22,028 nucleotides of DNA from JAISXK01 sp031549625 (GCA_031549625.1 JAVBPK010000130.1:1-22028); one strand, 5' to 3'. Shown: positions 6,958 through 14,653, counted from the first letter of the stretch. Program-made: numbers and translations. The notes: generated from the sequence alone by a model not told the origin.

Positions 6958-6989
6958 AGCGACTATTTTATAAGGATGGATGTAGCAGT

Positions 6990-8015
6990 ATGAGACAAAC
7001 GCTTTTAGAAAGCCCTAAAGTGATAAAGTGCATCGAAACGCCGCTGCCGCAGGTGCAGCCGGGATGGATACTTGCAAAAACCATGCGCACGGGAATCTGT
7101 GGCACGGACGTGCACAGCTATTTTGGAGAAACGATATTTGGCAAGGTGTTTCCGTTTCATATCGGCCATGAGATTTGCGCCATCGTTCAAAGCGCAGGAG
7201 AGGGCTGCGTAAATCTAAAAGAAGGCGATGTCATAGTCGTCAATCCCTTCTTTACATGCGGAGCCTGTGAAGCCTGCTACCGCGGGCAAGAAAATGATTG
7301 CAGGAACAAAACGACAATCGGGCTGAAAGGATTCGGCGGTTTTTCGGAATATGTGTATGTGCCCGCGGCAAGCGCGTACCGGGTAAACAGCGACGACTAC
7401 GCGGCTATGAGCCTGGTGGAGCCGCTCGCGACCGTGATTTACGGCTTTGATAAGCTGCGCGTGGATCCGACAAAAACGGTATTAATCAATGGCGCGGGGA
7501 CGATAGGCTTGCTGTTTTTGCATTTGTTTAAGTCCGCCGACGTAGCGCAGGTGACGCTGACAGATTTGAACCGCGCAAAGCTTGATAACGCGCTTGACAT
7601 GGGCGCGGATGAGGCTTTTTGCATAACGGACGAAGCGGAGGCCGCGCGCTTTGCGGCCAGAAAGGCACAGGGTTTCGACATCGTCGTGGATTGCACGGGC
7701 GCGATACAGTCGATGCAGTCTTGCGTGGACGCGATTGCTTTCGGCGGGCAAATATTGCTGTTTGGGCTTTGCAGCCCGGATAAATCCATGGTGATTGAAC
7801 CGTTTGCCTTATATAAAAAGGACGCGGCCATATTCACCTCGTTTGCGCTGACAAAGCAATCTTTTTGCAAGGCAGTGGCATTGCTTGAGAATAAAAAAAT
7901 AGATGTCGGCGGGCTGATCGACGCGGTGGTGCCGCTTGCGGAACTGGAAAACAGCATCAACCTAATCGCGCAGGGCAAGGCAAACGGGAAGATTATTATC
8001 GATACGACGCGTTAA
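6990..8015 (+). CDS. Zinc-dependent medium-chain dehydrogenase (sorbitol/alcohol dehydrogenase-like)
   Basis: 341 residues, full length for the medium-chain dehydrogenase family. Catalytic zinc ligands are visible as Cys37 (GICGTD), His60-Glu61 (GHE) and Glu144 (SLVEPLA). The structural zinc loop has Cys90, 93, 96 and 104 (CGACEAC...C). The Rossmann dinucleotide motif GAGTIG is at 168-173. The family oxidises a secondary alcohol of a polyol or sugar with NAD(P)+ in the cytoplasm. The start is ATG 6990, with AAGGATGG 10 bases upstream. It is transcribed divergently from lacI with the operator between them, so it should be induced with the nagA-kinase-PLP genes. Its substrate is probably a polyol or amino polyol of that pathway, which is inference. 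A possible terminator follows at 8058-8090. Confidence 0.9.
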   Translation: MRQTLLESPKVIKCIETPLPQVQPGWILAKTMRTGICGTDVHSYFGETIFGKVFPFHIGHEICAIVQSAGEGCVNLKEGDVIVVNPFFTCGACEACYRGQENDCRNKTTIGLKGFGGFSEYVYVPAASAYRVNSDDYAAMSLVEPLATVIYGFDKLRVDPTKTVLINGAGTIGLLFLHLFKSADVAQVTLTDLNRAKLDNALDMGADEAFCITDEAEAARFAARKAQGFDIVVDCTGAIQSMQSCVDAIAFGGQILLFGLCSPDKSMVIEPFALYKKDAAIFTSFALTKQSFCKAVALLENKKIDVGGLIDAVVPLAELENSINLIAQGKANGKIIIDTTR

Positions 8016-8057
8016 CGCCGCCTTCTTCTGTGCCGCGCAGGGGGGTATGGATTGCAT

Positions 8058-8090
8058 GAGGGTTAATCCTCGCGGGGTGGCCCTCTTTTT
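8058..8090 (+). terminator. Possible rho-independent terminator after the dehydrogenase
   Basis: GAGGG (8058-8062) can pair with CCCTC (8081-8085), directly followed by TTTTT (8086-8090). The loop is long (18 bases) but contains a competing GAGG/CCTC pairing. It lies between the convergent dehydrogenase and hydrolase genes and works only for the plus strand. Confidence 0.4.
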
Positions 8091-8100
8091 CTGCGCAACC

Positions 8101-9093
8101 TTACCGATCGTTGACGGTATATGTTTTAACGCCAGGGCCGGCATGTCCTCTTACTCTGCCGGTGTGCAGCAGGTGGTCTATATGCGCCGCGGCCTCGCCA
8201 ACAGCAAAGAATTTTTGCGTGGCTGGAAAGTCGCTCCAGTCTTTGGCGCGAATAGACCATGTCATTTTGGAGGCGGCATTGTAGCAATCGATGCCCGGAT
8301 TTTGGCGGATGATTTCATAGAGCTCATCCAGCCGCGCCTGATGATGGGCTATTAGCTGATCCGCGCGCTCGTATACGCTCATGCCGTTTTCACGGTGCGC
8401 CGCAAACGTGCGCGAAATATCGTATGTTTTAATTTTTATAAGGCTTTCGAGATACATGCCCAACGCGTCGTCGATATCCTGCCAGGGCGTGATGTTTGGC
8501 GTGATGTCGAACAGAATATGATCACCGGCGAACAGCAGCTTTTCGTTGGGTTCGTACAGGCACATATGCCCCGGCGTATGCCCCGGCGTATGCAGGCATC
8601 GCAGCGTGACGGAGCCGATGCGCATGTCGTCGCCGTCTACGACTTCTGTGAAGGGAACGACAGTTTCCGCCGTACTTTTGAAAGCGTGATTGGCGGAAAT
8701 GGACTGCGCAAAAACATCCTCCGGAAAACCATAATTAAGAAATCTACGCTTGATTCGCGCCATATACTCCGTATGGTTCGTTAATGAAAAACGCAAAATG
8801 GCGCCATCCGTCGCGCTGATATATATTTTGGAGGATGGGCTGGCGATATGGTAGATCAGGCCGGAGTGATCCGCGTGCAAGTGCGTAATGAAAAGATCGG
8901 TGTTTTGCATATCGATGGCAAGCTCCGCTATTCCGCTTCGCATGGCGGCCAGGCATTCCGGCATATTGAAGCCGGTATCGATAATCAGGTTGCGCTTCGG
9001 CGTTTTGATCACGTAGCTGTTTAAATCTTTCAGGGGGTTGCCCGGCAAAGGAATCTTTATCGAATAGATCGTATCCGTCAATTGTTGTACCAT
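8101..9093 (-). CDS. Metallo-beta-lactamase-fold hydrolase
   Basis: About 330 residues from ATG 9091-9093. Metal-binding motifs: THLHADHSG (70-78), the tandem HTPGHTPGH (168-176), GDH (190-192) and a later AAHRE. The start MVQQLTDTIYSIKIPLPGNP matches the usual beginning of the fold, so 22 upstream in-frame residues are excluded, although the ribosome binding site is poor (AAAAAGA; a better AGAAGGA is too distant). About 100 extra C-terminal residues beyond the core resemble the helical tail of hydroxyacylglutathione-hydrolase-like or ribonuclease-Z-like subfamilies. The family hydrolyses thioesters, lactones or phosphoesters using two zinc ions; the substrate cannot be told. It stands alone with its own promoter (9201-9228), so no operon context helps. 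Confidence 0.85.
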   Translation of the reverse strand: MVQQLTDTIYSIKIPLPGNPLKDLNSYVIKTPKRNLIIDTGFNMPECLAAMRSGIAELAIDMQNTDLFITHLHADHSGLIYHIASPSSKIYISATDGAILRFSLTNHTEYMARIKRRFLNYGFPEDVFAQSISANHAFKSTAETVVPFTEVVDGDDMRIGSVTLRCLHTPGHTPGHMCLYEPNEKLLFAGDHILFDITPNITPWQDIDDALGMYLESLIKIKTYDISRTFAAHRENGMSVYERADQLIAHHQARLDELYEIIRQNPGIDCYNAASKMTWSIRAKDWSDFPATQKFFAVGEAAAHIDHLLHTGRVRGHAGPGVKTYTVNDR

Positions 9094-9200
9094 ATGATTG
9101 TCTTTTTTTATTTTCCTTCTACATATTTGGCAGAACACCCATTTCTTTTGGCGTTCCAACCGGCTTTGACCAGGGTTTGAGTCGGGCTCGGATTGCTCCT

Positions 9201-9228
9201 AGTATAACACACCTGCGGGCAATGACAA
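9201..9228 (-). promoter_or_regulatory. Promoter for the metallo-beta-lactamase-fold gene
   Basis: On the minus strand, TTGTCA (plus 9223-9228), 16-base spacer, TATACT (plus 9201-9206) preceded by TGT, an extended -10. It predicts a leader of about 100 bases. Confidence 0.6.
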
Positions 9229-9271
9229 CTTTATGCGGAAAAGCGCGGCGGTCTCTTGTTGTTCCTGTGAA

Positions 9272-9297
9272 TAAATTTCAAGTAAATTAGAAATTTA
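9272..9297. repeat. AT-rich inverted repeat upstream of the 2-oxoacid oxidoreductase operon
   Basis: TAAATTTC (9272-9279) and GAAATTTA (9290-9297) are exact reverse complements around 10 bases. AAATT recurs at 9273, 9284 and 9291, about one helical turn apart. This is a candidate regulator site for the operon at 9412; no protein can be assigned. Confidence 0.5.
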
Positions 9298-9411
9298 ATC
9301 AATATACATAGCGCGAAAACAATGCTACTATTCTATTATTGAGGCAGCGCATCTTTTAAAAAATTATTTTTCATTAAATATCTTTCGTGCAAACCGAAAT
9401 GAGGTGTTTAT

Positions 9412-9615
9412 ATGGCTGAAATCATTTTAAACCAAAGTAGGTGCAAAGGCTGTGGGCTGTGCATCAGGGTATGTCCCAAGCAGCTTTTATTCTTGCATGC
9501 GGCAAACACGAACGAGAAGGGGTACCATCCGGTAGAAATATCGGATAGAGGCGCGTGTACGGGCTGTTGCTCCTGCGCGTTTACCTGCCCCGATTTGTGT
9601 ATCGTAATAGAATAG
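9412..9615 (+). CDS. korD: 2-oxoacid:ferredoxin oxidoreductase, delta (ferredoxin) subunit
   Basis: 67 residues with two [4Fe-4S] motifs: CKGCGLCIRVCP (about 11-22) and CTGCCSCAFTCPD (about 49-61). It is a small dicluster ferredoxin-like subunit that passes electrons from the catalytic subunits to free ferredoxin. It is first in a four-gene operon D-A-B-C; only 10 bases separate it from the alpha subunit. The start is ATG 9412 with GAGGTG about 7 bases upstream. In related complexes this subunit is called KorD or VorD; the substrate class (2-oxoglutarate or branched-chain) is not decided by it. Confidence 0.9.
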   Translation: MAEIILNQSRCKGCGLCIRVCPKQLLFLHAANTNEKGYHPVEISDRGACTGCCSCAFTCPDLCIVIE

Positions 9616-9625
9616 GAGGCAGCGC

Positions 9626-10693
9626 ATGAGCAAGATGTTAATGAAGGGGAATGAGGCTATCGCGGAGGCCGCTATCCGCTGCGGATGCAAGGCGTTCTTC
9701 GGATACCCCATCACGCCGCAAAGTGAAATTCCAGAGTATATGTCCGGGCATCTGCCGGAGGCGGGCGGTGTGTTTTTGCAGGCGGAGAGCGAACTGGCGG
9801 GAATCAACATGGTCGGGGGAGCGGCTGGAGCAGGCGTTCGCGCCATGACGAGCACATCCAGCCCCGGATATGCGCTTATGCAGGAGGCAATGTCAAATTT
9901 CAGCGCGCTGGGCGTTCCGCTGGTGGTTGTCAATATGATGCGCAGCGGCCCGGGCAGCGGCGGTATTTTGGCGTATCAGGGCGACTACAACCAGGCCACG
10001 CGCGGGGGAGGAAACGGCGATTACCGCATCATTGTTCTTGCGCCAGCCAGCGTGCAGGAGGCCAGCGATCTTATGCAGGAGGCGTTTGATTTGGCCGAGG
10101 CATACCGCCTGCCGGCTTTGCTGTTGGGCGACGCAATGATCGGGCAAATGATGGAAACGGTGGACATCCAATATGTCACGCCGAAAGAATACGATAAATC
10201 CTGGGCGACCACCGGCTGGGACAGGAAAAGCCGCCCGCGCGCGGTGCTGTTTTCGCTCAATGCCACAGCAGAGCAAAATGAGGATTTGATACTCAAGATG
10301 GAGGAACGATTCAGCGAGGTTAAAAAACACGCGTATGTAGAACGGTACAACATGGATGATGCGCAGATTGCCATAGTCGCCTATGGTACCGCCGCGCGGT
10401 TATGTTATGCCGCGATCGACACGCTTGCGGAACAGGGCTTCAGGGCCGGTTTGCTTCGCCCAACCATGCTTGCGCCTTTCCCGGATGATATCATCAGAGA
10501 AGCTGCCATGCGGGAGGGCGTAAGGGCCGTGGTGGTTGTGGAAATGTCGCGCGGGATGCTGGTGGACGATGTGCGCCTGGCGCTAAACGGCGTCAGGCCC
10601 GTATACCTGTTCAACAGGGTGGGGTCGGTCGTACCTATGCCGCATGAGATTGCCGCGTTTGTTTCCGGCGTGTTGACAAAGGAGGGCGTATAG
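9626..10693 (+). CDS. korA: 2-oxoacid:ferredoxin oxidoreductase, alpha subunit (KorA/VorB type)
   Basis: 355 residues, the usual length. It begins MLMKGNEAIAEAAI and has the YPITP motif (27-31), which contacts thiamine pyrophosphate across the subunit interface. The region around residue 51 (FLQAESELAGINM) and the SGPGSGG...QGDYNQATRGG segment are typical of the 2-oxoglutarate/branched-chain branch rather than pyruvate oxidoreductases. AGGAGG precedes the ATG. The complex oxidatively decarboxylates a 2-oxoacid with CoA, giving acyl-CoA, CO2 and reduced ferredoxin in the cytoplasm. A butyrate-kinase gene downstream favours a branched-chain or butyrate-related acyl product; that is inference. 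Its stop is 1 base from the beta-subunit ATG. Confidence 0.93.
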   Translation: MSKMLMKGNEAIAEAAIRCGCKAFFGYPITPQSEIPEYMSGHLPEAGGVFLQAESELAGINMVGGAAGAGVRAMTSTSSPGYALMQEAMSNFSALGVPLVVVNMMRSGPGSGGILAYQGDYNQATRGGGNGDYRIIVLAPASVQEASDLMQEAFDLAEAYRLPALLLGDAMIGQMMETVDIQYVTPKEYDKSWATTGWDRKSRPRAVLFSLNATAEQNEDLILKMEERFSEVKKHAYVERYNMDDAQIAIVAYGTAARLCYAAIDTLAEQGFRAGLLRPTMLAPFPDDIIREAAMREGVRAVVVVEMSRGMLVDDVRLALNGVRPVYLFNRVGSVVPMPHEIAAFVSGVLTKEGV

Positions 10694-10694
10694 T

Positions 10695-11450
10695 ATGTCG
10701 ACCTTTCAAATAACATCTATGCATACCGGCGTGCCGACGCACTACTGCCCCGGTTGCTCACATGGCATCATCGAGCGGCTGGTTATGGAAGCCATCGAGG
10801 AACTGGGCGCCGCTGAACGCGCCATCGCCATACCGGGCGTTGGCTGCGCGGGATTGGCGGCGGCGTATTATAACTGCGATGTGCATGGACCCAGCCACGG
10901 GCGAGCTCTGGCTGTAGCCACAGGCATCAAACGCGTATTGCCGGACCGCGTCGTTTTTACGTATCAGGGGGATGGAGACCTTGCTTCCATCGGCATGATG
11001 GAAACCATCCACGCGGCTAACCGCGGAGAGATATTGACGACCATTGTGGCAAACAACGCGATTTATGGTATGACGGGTGGGCAGGCCTCGCCAACGACGC
11101 TTATCGGCCAGACGTCCACAACCACGCAAAAAGGTAAAAACGCGCAAGAGCACGGGCATCCGATCCACGTATGCGAGTTGCTTTCGAACGTGGCCGGCGC
11201 GCATTATGTGGAGCGGGTCTCGGTTGACAGCGTCAAAAATATTCGCAATGCCAAGCGCGCGATTATAAAGGCGTTCCAAAACCAAATCGACGGAAAAGGT
11301 TTTAATCTCGTCGAAGTGCTCGCCACTTGCCCAACGAACTGGGGTATGACGCCTGTGGCCGCTATGGACTGGATGGGTGAGCATATGATTAAAGAATTTC
11401 CGCTGGGCGTTTATGTGGACAAAGATCAAACATCGGGGGGACGCGTATGA
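10695..11450 (+). CDS. korB: 2-oxoacid:ferredoxin oxidoreductase, beta subunit (TPP-binding)
   Basis: 251 residues. It has CPGCSHG (18-24), whose cysteines belong to the family's iron-sulfur/TPP region, and a TPP-Mg motif from GDGD (92-95) to NN (120-121), followed by AIYGMTGGQASPTT, a hallmark of Kor/Vor beta subunits. CPTNWGMTP near the C terminus is also typical. With the alpha subunit it forms the catalytic core. Its ATG follows the alpha stop by 1 base and its stop overlaps the gamma start (ATGA), indicating coupled translation and fixed stoichiometry. Confidence 0.94.
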   Translation: MSTFQITSMHTGVPTHYCPGCSHGIIERLVMEAIEELGAAERAIAIPGVGCAGLAAAYYNCDVHGPSHGRALAVATGIKRVLPDRVVFTYQGDGDLASIGMMETIHAANRGEILTTIVANNAIYGMTGGQASPTTLIGQTSTTTQKGKNAQEHGHPIHVCELLSNVAGAHYVERVSVDSVKNIRNAKRAIIKAFQNQIDGKGFNLVEVLATCPTNWGMTPVAAMDWMGEHMIKEFPLGVYVDKDQTSGGRV

Positions 11451-11983
11451 ATATGCAGATGATCATTGCCGGCTTTGGCGGGCAGGGCGTTTTGTCGATA
11501 GGTAAACTCATGGCGGAAGCGGCCATGCAAGAGGGCAACGAGGTTTGCTTCCTGCCCTCTTATGGCGCGGAAATGCGTGGCGGCACCTCAAACGTGACCG
11601 TCATGATTTCGGATAAAAAGATTCGCTGCCCGTTCGCTATTCCGGGCAAAGTGGATTTGGTGGCGGCGCTGAATAAGCCGTCGCTGGAGAAATTTCAATC
11701 CTATTTGAAGCCTGGCGGCACTTTGGTCGTGAACAGCGATATGGTGGCCGGCGTGGCGGAATACCGCAGTGACGTATGCGTGCGCCCCGTTGCCGCCGAC
11801 ACGATTGCGGAGCGGCTCGGAAACGCCCGAGCAAGCAACATGGTCATAACCGGCGCTATGCAGCAGGCCCTAGAGATGCCGCAAAAGGACTCACTGCTTG
11901 CGGCGGTGCGGCATATGTTTGGGGAAGGAAAGCAGCATTTGCTGGCCTTAAATGAAGCGGCTTTACTTGCGGGCATGAAATAA
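11447..11983 (+). CDS. korC: 2-oxoacid:ferredoxin oxidoreductase, gamma subunit
   Basis: 178 residues, the typical gamma-domain length. GFGGQGV (9-15) and PSYGAEMRGGTSN (37-49) are the family signatures; this subunit forms the CoA-binding part of the complex. The start ATG 11447 overlaps the beta stop in ATGA. It completes the D-A-B-C set. After it there are 117 bases before the butyrate-kinase gene, with no convincing terminator and a possible weak promoter, so the kinase may be partly cotranscribed. Confidence 0.93.
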   Translation: MNMQMIIAGFGGQGVLSIGKLMAEAAMQEGNEVCFLPSYGAEMRGGTSNVTVMISDKKIRCPFAIPGKVDLVAALNKPSLEKFQSYLKPGGTLVVNSDMVAGVAEYRSDVCVRPVAADTIAERLGNARASNMVITGAMQQALEMPQKDSLLAAVRHMFGEGKQHLLALNEAALLAGMK

Positions 11984-12012
11984 ACGGGGGCGCATTGAAA
12001 AATAGCGTTCTT

Positions 12013-12043
12013 TTGATAAAGGCCGCTAACTGCTTGTTATAAA
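12013..12043 (+). promoter_or_regulatory. Possible promoter for the butyrate kinase gene
   Basis: TTGATA (12013-12018), 19-base spacer, TATAAA (12038-12043) with TGT before it (extended -10). The spacer is longer than ideal. It would give buk a source of transcription separate from the upstream oxidoreductase operon. Confidence 0.35.
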
Positions 12044-12100
12044 TGGCGAAAAGCCTGATTGCAGGTGAGCTGAAAGGCCACCGGCAGGAAAGGGAAAAAC

Positions 12101-13153
12101 ATGAAAGTGCTTCTTATTAATCCCGGCGCAACGTCAACAAAAATAGCCATTTACGTAGACGAAACAGAAACCTTTAAAACAACGCTGATCCATACGTCGG
12201 CGGAGTTGGAACCGTTTGAAACGGTGATCGACCAGATGGCATTTCGAAAACAGCTGGTGCTCGACACGCTTGCAAAAGAGGGGATAGCGCTTTCCAGCTT
12301 TGACGCGGTTTGCGGGCGCGGCGGGCTGCTTCGGCCCGTTTGTTCCGGCACATACCGCATAAATGAGCAGGTGGTGGAGGATTTGCGCAACGCGCGCTAT
12401 GGGGAGCATGCTTCCAACTTAGGCTGCTGCCTGGCGTGGGAATTGAGTAAAGCGGCTGATATCCCGGCATTTTTTGTGGATCCGCCCAGTACGGACGAGC
12501 GCACAGAATACGCGAAAATTTCAGGATATAAGGATATGCCGCGCATCGGTATTTTTCATGCGCTCAATCAAAAGGGGATGGCCCGAATAGCGGCGGAAAA
12601 GATAGGTAAAGCATACGAAAACTGCAACCTGGTAGTCATCCACATGGGTGGCGGCACATCCGTGGCGGCGCACCAGAGGGGCCGCGTGGTGGATGTTACC
12701 AACTGTCAGGAGGAGGGCAGCTTCAGTATAGACCGGAGCGGCGGCCTGCCGGTTTCAAAAGTGATCAGCTTATGCTATAGCGGCATTTCCCAGCAGCAGG
12801 TAAAACGCAATATCCTGCGCGAGGGCGGACTGTATTCGTACCTTGGTACGCGGGATTTTATGGAAATAGAAAACCGCGTTCACGCGGGCGACGAGCAAGC
12901 AGCGCTGCTTGTAGGCGCGATGGCGTACCAAACGGCAAAGGATATCGGCACAATGGCGGCCGTGATGCATTTTGATGTGGATGCCATTGTGTTTACGGGC
13001 GGTCTGGCAAACAGCGCCTGGTTTTGCGGCGAAATCGCAAAATATGTGGAAAAGCTGGCGCCCGTGCTCCTATTGCCTGGCGAAAATGAAATGCGCCGCA
13101 TGGCATTGGGCGTTCTGCGCGCGTACCATGGCGAGCAGGCTTTGGAATATTGA
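12101..13153 (+). CDS. buk: Butyrate kinase / branched-chain fatty-acid kinase
   Basis: 350 residues, ASKHA acetate-kinase superfamily. Seen: NPGATSTK (8-15, phosphate loop), GRGGLLRPV (72-80), HASNLG (near 108), and MGGGTSVAAH followed by GRVVDVTN in the second domain. These are butyrate-kinase rather than acetate-kinase motifs. It reversibly converts an acyl phosphate and ADP into a free acid and ATP in the cytoplasm. AGGAAAGGGA precedes the ATG. Placed after a 2-oxoacid:ferredoxin oxidoreductase, it most likely harvests ATP from isobutyryl-, isovaleryl- or butyryl-phosphate. The phosphotransbutyrylase (ptb) that usually sits beside it is not in the window. It is convergent with the following minus-strand gene, 37 bases away. 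Confidence 0.92.
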   Translation: MKVLLINPGATSTKIAIYVDETETFKTTLIHTSAELEPFETVIDQMAFRKQLVLDTLAKEGIALSSFDAVCGRGGLLRPVCSGTYRINEQVVEDLRNARYGEHASNLGCCLAWELSKAADIPAFFVDPPSTDERTEYAKISGYKDMPRIGIFHALNQKGMARIAAEKIGKAYENCNLVVIHMGGGTSVAAHQRGRVVDVTNCQEEGSFSIDRSGGLPVSKVISLCYSGISQQQVKRNILREGGLYSYLGTRDFMEIENRVHAGDEQAALLVGAMAYQTAKDIGTMAAVMHFDVDAIVFTGGLANSAWFCGEIAKYVEKLAPVLLLPGENEMRRMALGVLRAYHGEQALEY

Positions 13154-13190
13154 GCGCTCGTTTGGGCTTTAGCGGCGCAATACGCGCGTA

Positions 13191-13718
13191 TTACCTGTTT
13201 ATAATTTCAATCTGCAAACTTTGCATAACGTCCAGCGCCGCTTCGTTCAGGCGCCTGTCGTTGCTTGCTACGCAAGCAGCGTCCACGATGACGGGTGTCT
13301 CAGGCAAGGCGGTTTTAGCGAGAACGGCATTTGAAAGCACGCAGATGTTTGAAACAACCCCAACAAGCTCGACGCTCGCGTATTGTTTGTCTTTCAGGTA
13401 ATCAAACAACTTCGCGGAGCCAAACGCGGGTTTACAAAAACGTATGTGGCGTTCGTTTATCAATGCGGCTATTTTGCCGTGCAGCAGCCAGCCATCGGTA
13501 TCCGCTATACAATGCGGCACCGGCAGATTTTTGCCTTCCTGCGTTTCCAAATAGTTTTTTTCATGGGTATCAAATGTAAAGGCTATTTCATCGCCATTTT
13601 TTTCGTATTTTTCGATTTTGGCGGCTATGGCCGGCTCAATGCGCGCGGCGTCCTCAAAACCGAGCGAGCCATCCACAAAATCCTTTTGGTAGTCGACTAC
13701 GATCAATAAATGTTTCAT
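13191..13718 (-). CDS. Isochorismatase-family cysteine hydrolase (nicotinamidase-like)
   Basis: 175 residues, somewhat shorter than many nicotinamidases. The catalytic triad is visible: Asp9 (VVDYQKDF), Lys96 (FCKPAFGS) and Cys126 (VVSNICVLSNA). Candidate metal ligands are Asp50 and His52 (FDTHEKNY) plus His69. The VSNICV cysteine motif and the metal-binding triad favour an amidase such as nicotinamidase, which makes nicotinate for NAD salvage, over a true isochorismatase. AAGAGGT lies 6 bases before ATG 13718. It is a single gene with no obvious pathway neighbours; an upstream terminator (13787-13836) separates it from the acetyltransferase gene. The family is sure and the substrate is probable only. 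Confidence 0.87.
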   Translation of the reverse strand: MKHLLIVVDYQKDFVDGSLGFEDAARIEPAIAAKIEKYEKNGDEIAFTFDTHEKNYLETQEGKNLPVPHCIADTDGWLLHGKIAALINERHIRFCKPAFGSAKLFDYLKDKQYASVELVGVVSNICVLSNAVLAKTALPETPVIVDAACVASNDRRLNEAALDVMQSLQIEIINR

Positions 13719-13786
13719 GCAATACCTCTTTTTTATTGGCAGCGCCGGGATATCGCTAAATTGGGCACAGGGGGAAAGATGCGATT

Positions 13787-13836
13787 AAAAACAGTCCCGC
13801 CGTGCGCCTTGTGCGGATGGCATGGCGGTCTGTTTT
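13787..13836 (-). terminator. Rho-independent terminator after the GNAT gene
   Basis: On the minus strand, AACAG + CCGCC pair with GGCGG + CTGTT around a 22-base loop, with a small internal mismatch, and the hairpin runs into TTTTT (plus 13787-13791). It lies 7 bases past the acetyltransferase stop codon. Confidence 0.6.
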
Positions 13837-13843
13837 GCGGTTG

Positions 13844-14416
13844 CTATTTTGTAAATTTGTAATACGCGGCCTTGATGAAGCCGCCGAACACATCGTGGCT
13901 GTATACGAAGCCTTTATTCGTGTAAAAGTCGTAGGCGTTGTTGTTGCCGTTTGAAATATACACGAACGCCAGATCGGAATCGGCAAAGCTGCCCAGCCAT
14001 TCCATGGTGCTGGCAAACAATTTTCCGCCCACGCCCTGCCCCTTGTAGCCGTCGCGCAGATACAGGTTGCTCAAGCAGCCTATTTTTTGCGGCGTTTTTA
14101 CCCAGTCGGGATAAAAGCCCAGAAAACCTTCGCCTTTTGGCGCCCAGTCGGGGAAATAGCCCAGATGCTCATCCGTTACTTCGTCAATGGTGGAAAATAC
14201 ATACCCGATGGGCTGTTCACCATCGTACGCCACTACGATGTGGCTGCGCAAAGCGGCTTCGCAGCTCCTTTTCATACGGGTATCAAAGTTCATGCCGGCA
14301 AACGCTTCGGGATGGAGAATGGCTTTGGATTTTTGAAAAGCCATCAATTCATTGCATAAGTCGCGGCATATTTCTATGTTTTCGGTTGGCAATACTTTTA
14401 ATACGATTTCAGGCAT
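13844..14416 (-). CDS. GNAT-family N-acetyltransferase
   Basis: 190 residues. The acetyl-CoA binding motif A is seen in LYLRDGYKGQGVGGKLFAS, with the Q-x-x-G-x-G core, followed by a typical beta-alpha end in which NNAYDFYTNKGF is the GNAT motif B (alcohol-substrate or amine recognition region). The family transfers acetyl from acetyl-CoA to an amine on a small molecule or protein. AAGGAG precedes ATG 14414-14416 by 5-6 bases. It is a single gene ending in its own terminator. No neighbour indicates the acceptor, and no specific subfamily is recognised. Confidence 0.87.
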   Translation of the reverse strand: MPEIVLKVLPTENIEICRDLCNELMAFQKSKAILHPEAFAGMNFDTRMKRSCEAALRSHIVVAYDGEQPIGYVFSTIDEVTDEHLGYFPDWAPKGEGFLGFYPDWVKTPQKIGCLSNLYLRDGYKGQGVGGKLFASTMEWLGSFADSDLAFVYISNGNNNAYDFYTNKGFVYSHDVFGGFIKAAYYKFTK

Positions 14417-14592
14417 GGGCGCTCCTTTATAGTTTGCATATCAAAGAATTCTTTCTTGCGCAGCATCTGTCGCATGAGAACCGTTCGTATGAACGCGATG
14501 GGGGCTTGCGTTTTTATTGGCGGGAACCGGTTTTCGTCCTTTTTAGGGCTATTCCGTGACAAACGTATTATCTCACATATTCTGAAGAATTT

Positions 14593-14609
14593 CATGCACA
14601 ATTTGCATG
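14593..14609. repeat. Inverted repeat upstream of the xdh promoter (candidate operator)
   Basis: CATGCA-CAATT-TGCATG: 6-base arms in exact inverted symmetry around 5 bases, centred about 53 bases upstream of the -35 of the purine operon promoter. The location would suit an activator. Confidence 0.5.
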
Positions 14610-14653
14610 GGACAGAAAGCGTAAAATTTACAAAATGCGCTGTGAATAAATGC

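Larger units (their letters stand above)
9094..9411. other. Divergent intergenic region between the hydrolase and the ferredoxin-oxidoreductase operon
   Basis: About 318 bases. It holds the minus promoter for the hydrolase (9201-9228) with a roughly 100-base leader, an AT-rich inverted repeat (9272-9297), and an AT-rich stretch leading to the GAGGTG ribosome site of the ferredoxin gene. No convincing plus-strand -35/-10 pair was found. A 13-codon Cys-containing frame at 9233 lacks a ribosome site and is not called. Confidence 0.6.

Noticed and set aside
8574..8602. Tandem 12-base direct repeat (TATGCCCCGGCG twice)
   Set aside because: It encodes the normal HTPGHTPGH metal-binding motif of the metallo-beta-lactamase fold, so it reflects protein sequence, not a mobile or regulatory repeat.
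9233..9274. 13-codon frame encoding a Cys-containing peptide (MRKSAAVSCCSCE)
   Set aside because: No Shine-Dalgarno sequence before it, and it is very short; expected by chance.
10758..11429. 223-codon minus-strand frame over korB
   Set aside because: Antisense shadow of a well-conserved TPP-binding subunit; no ribosome site.
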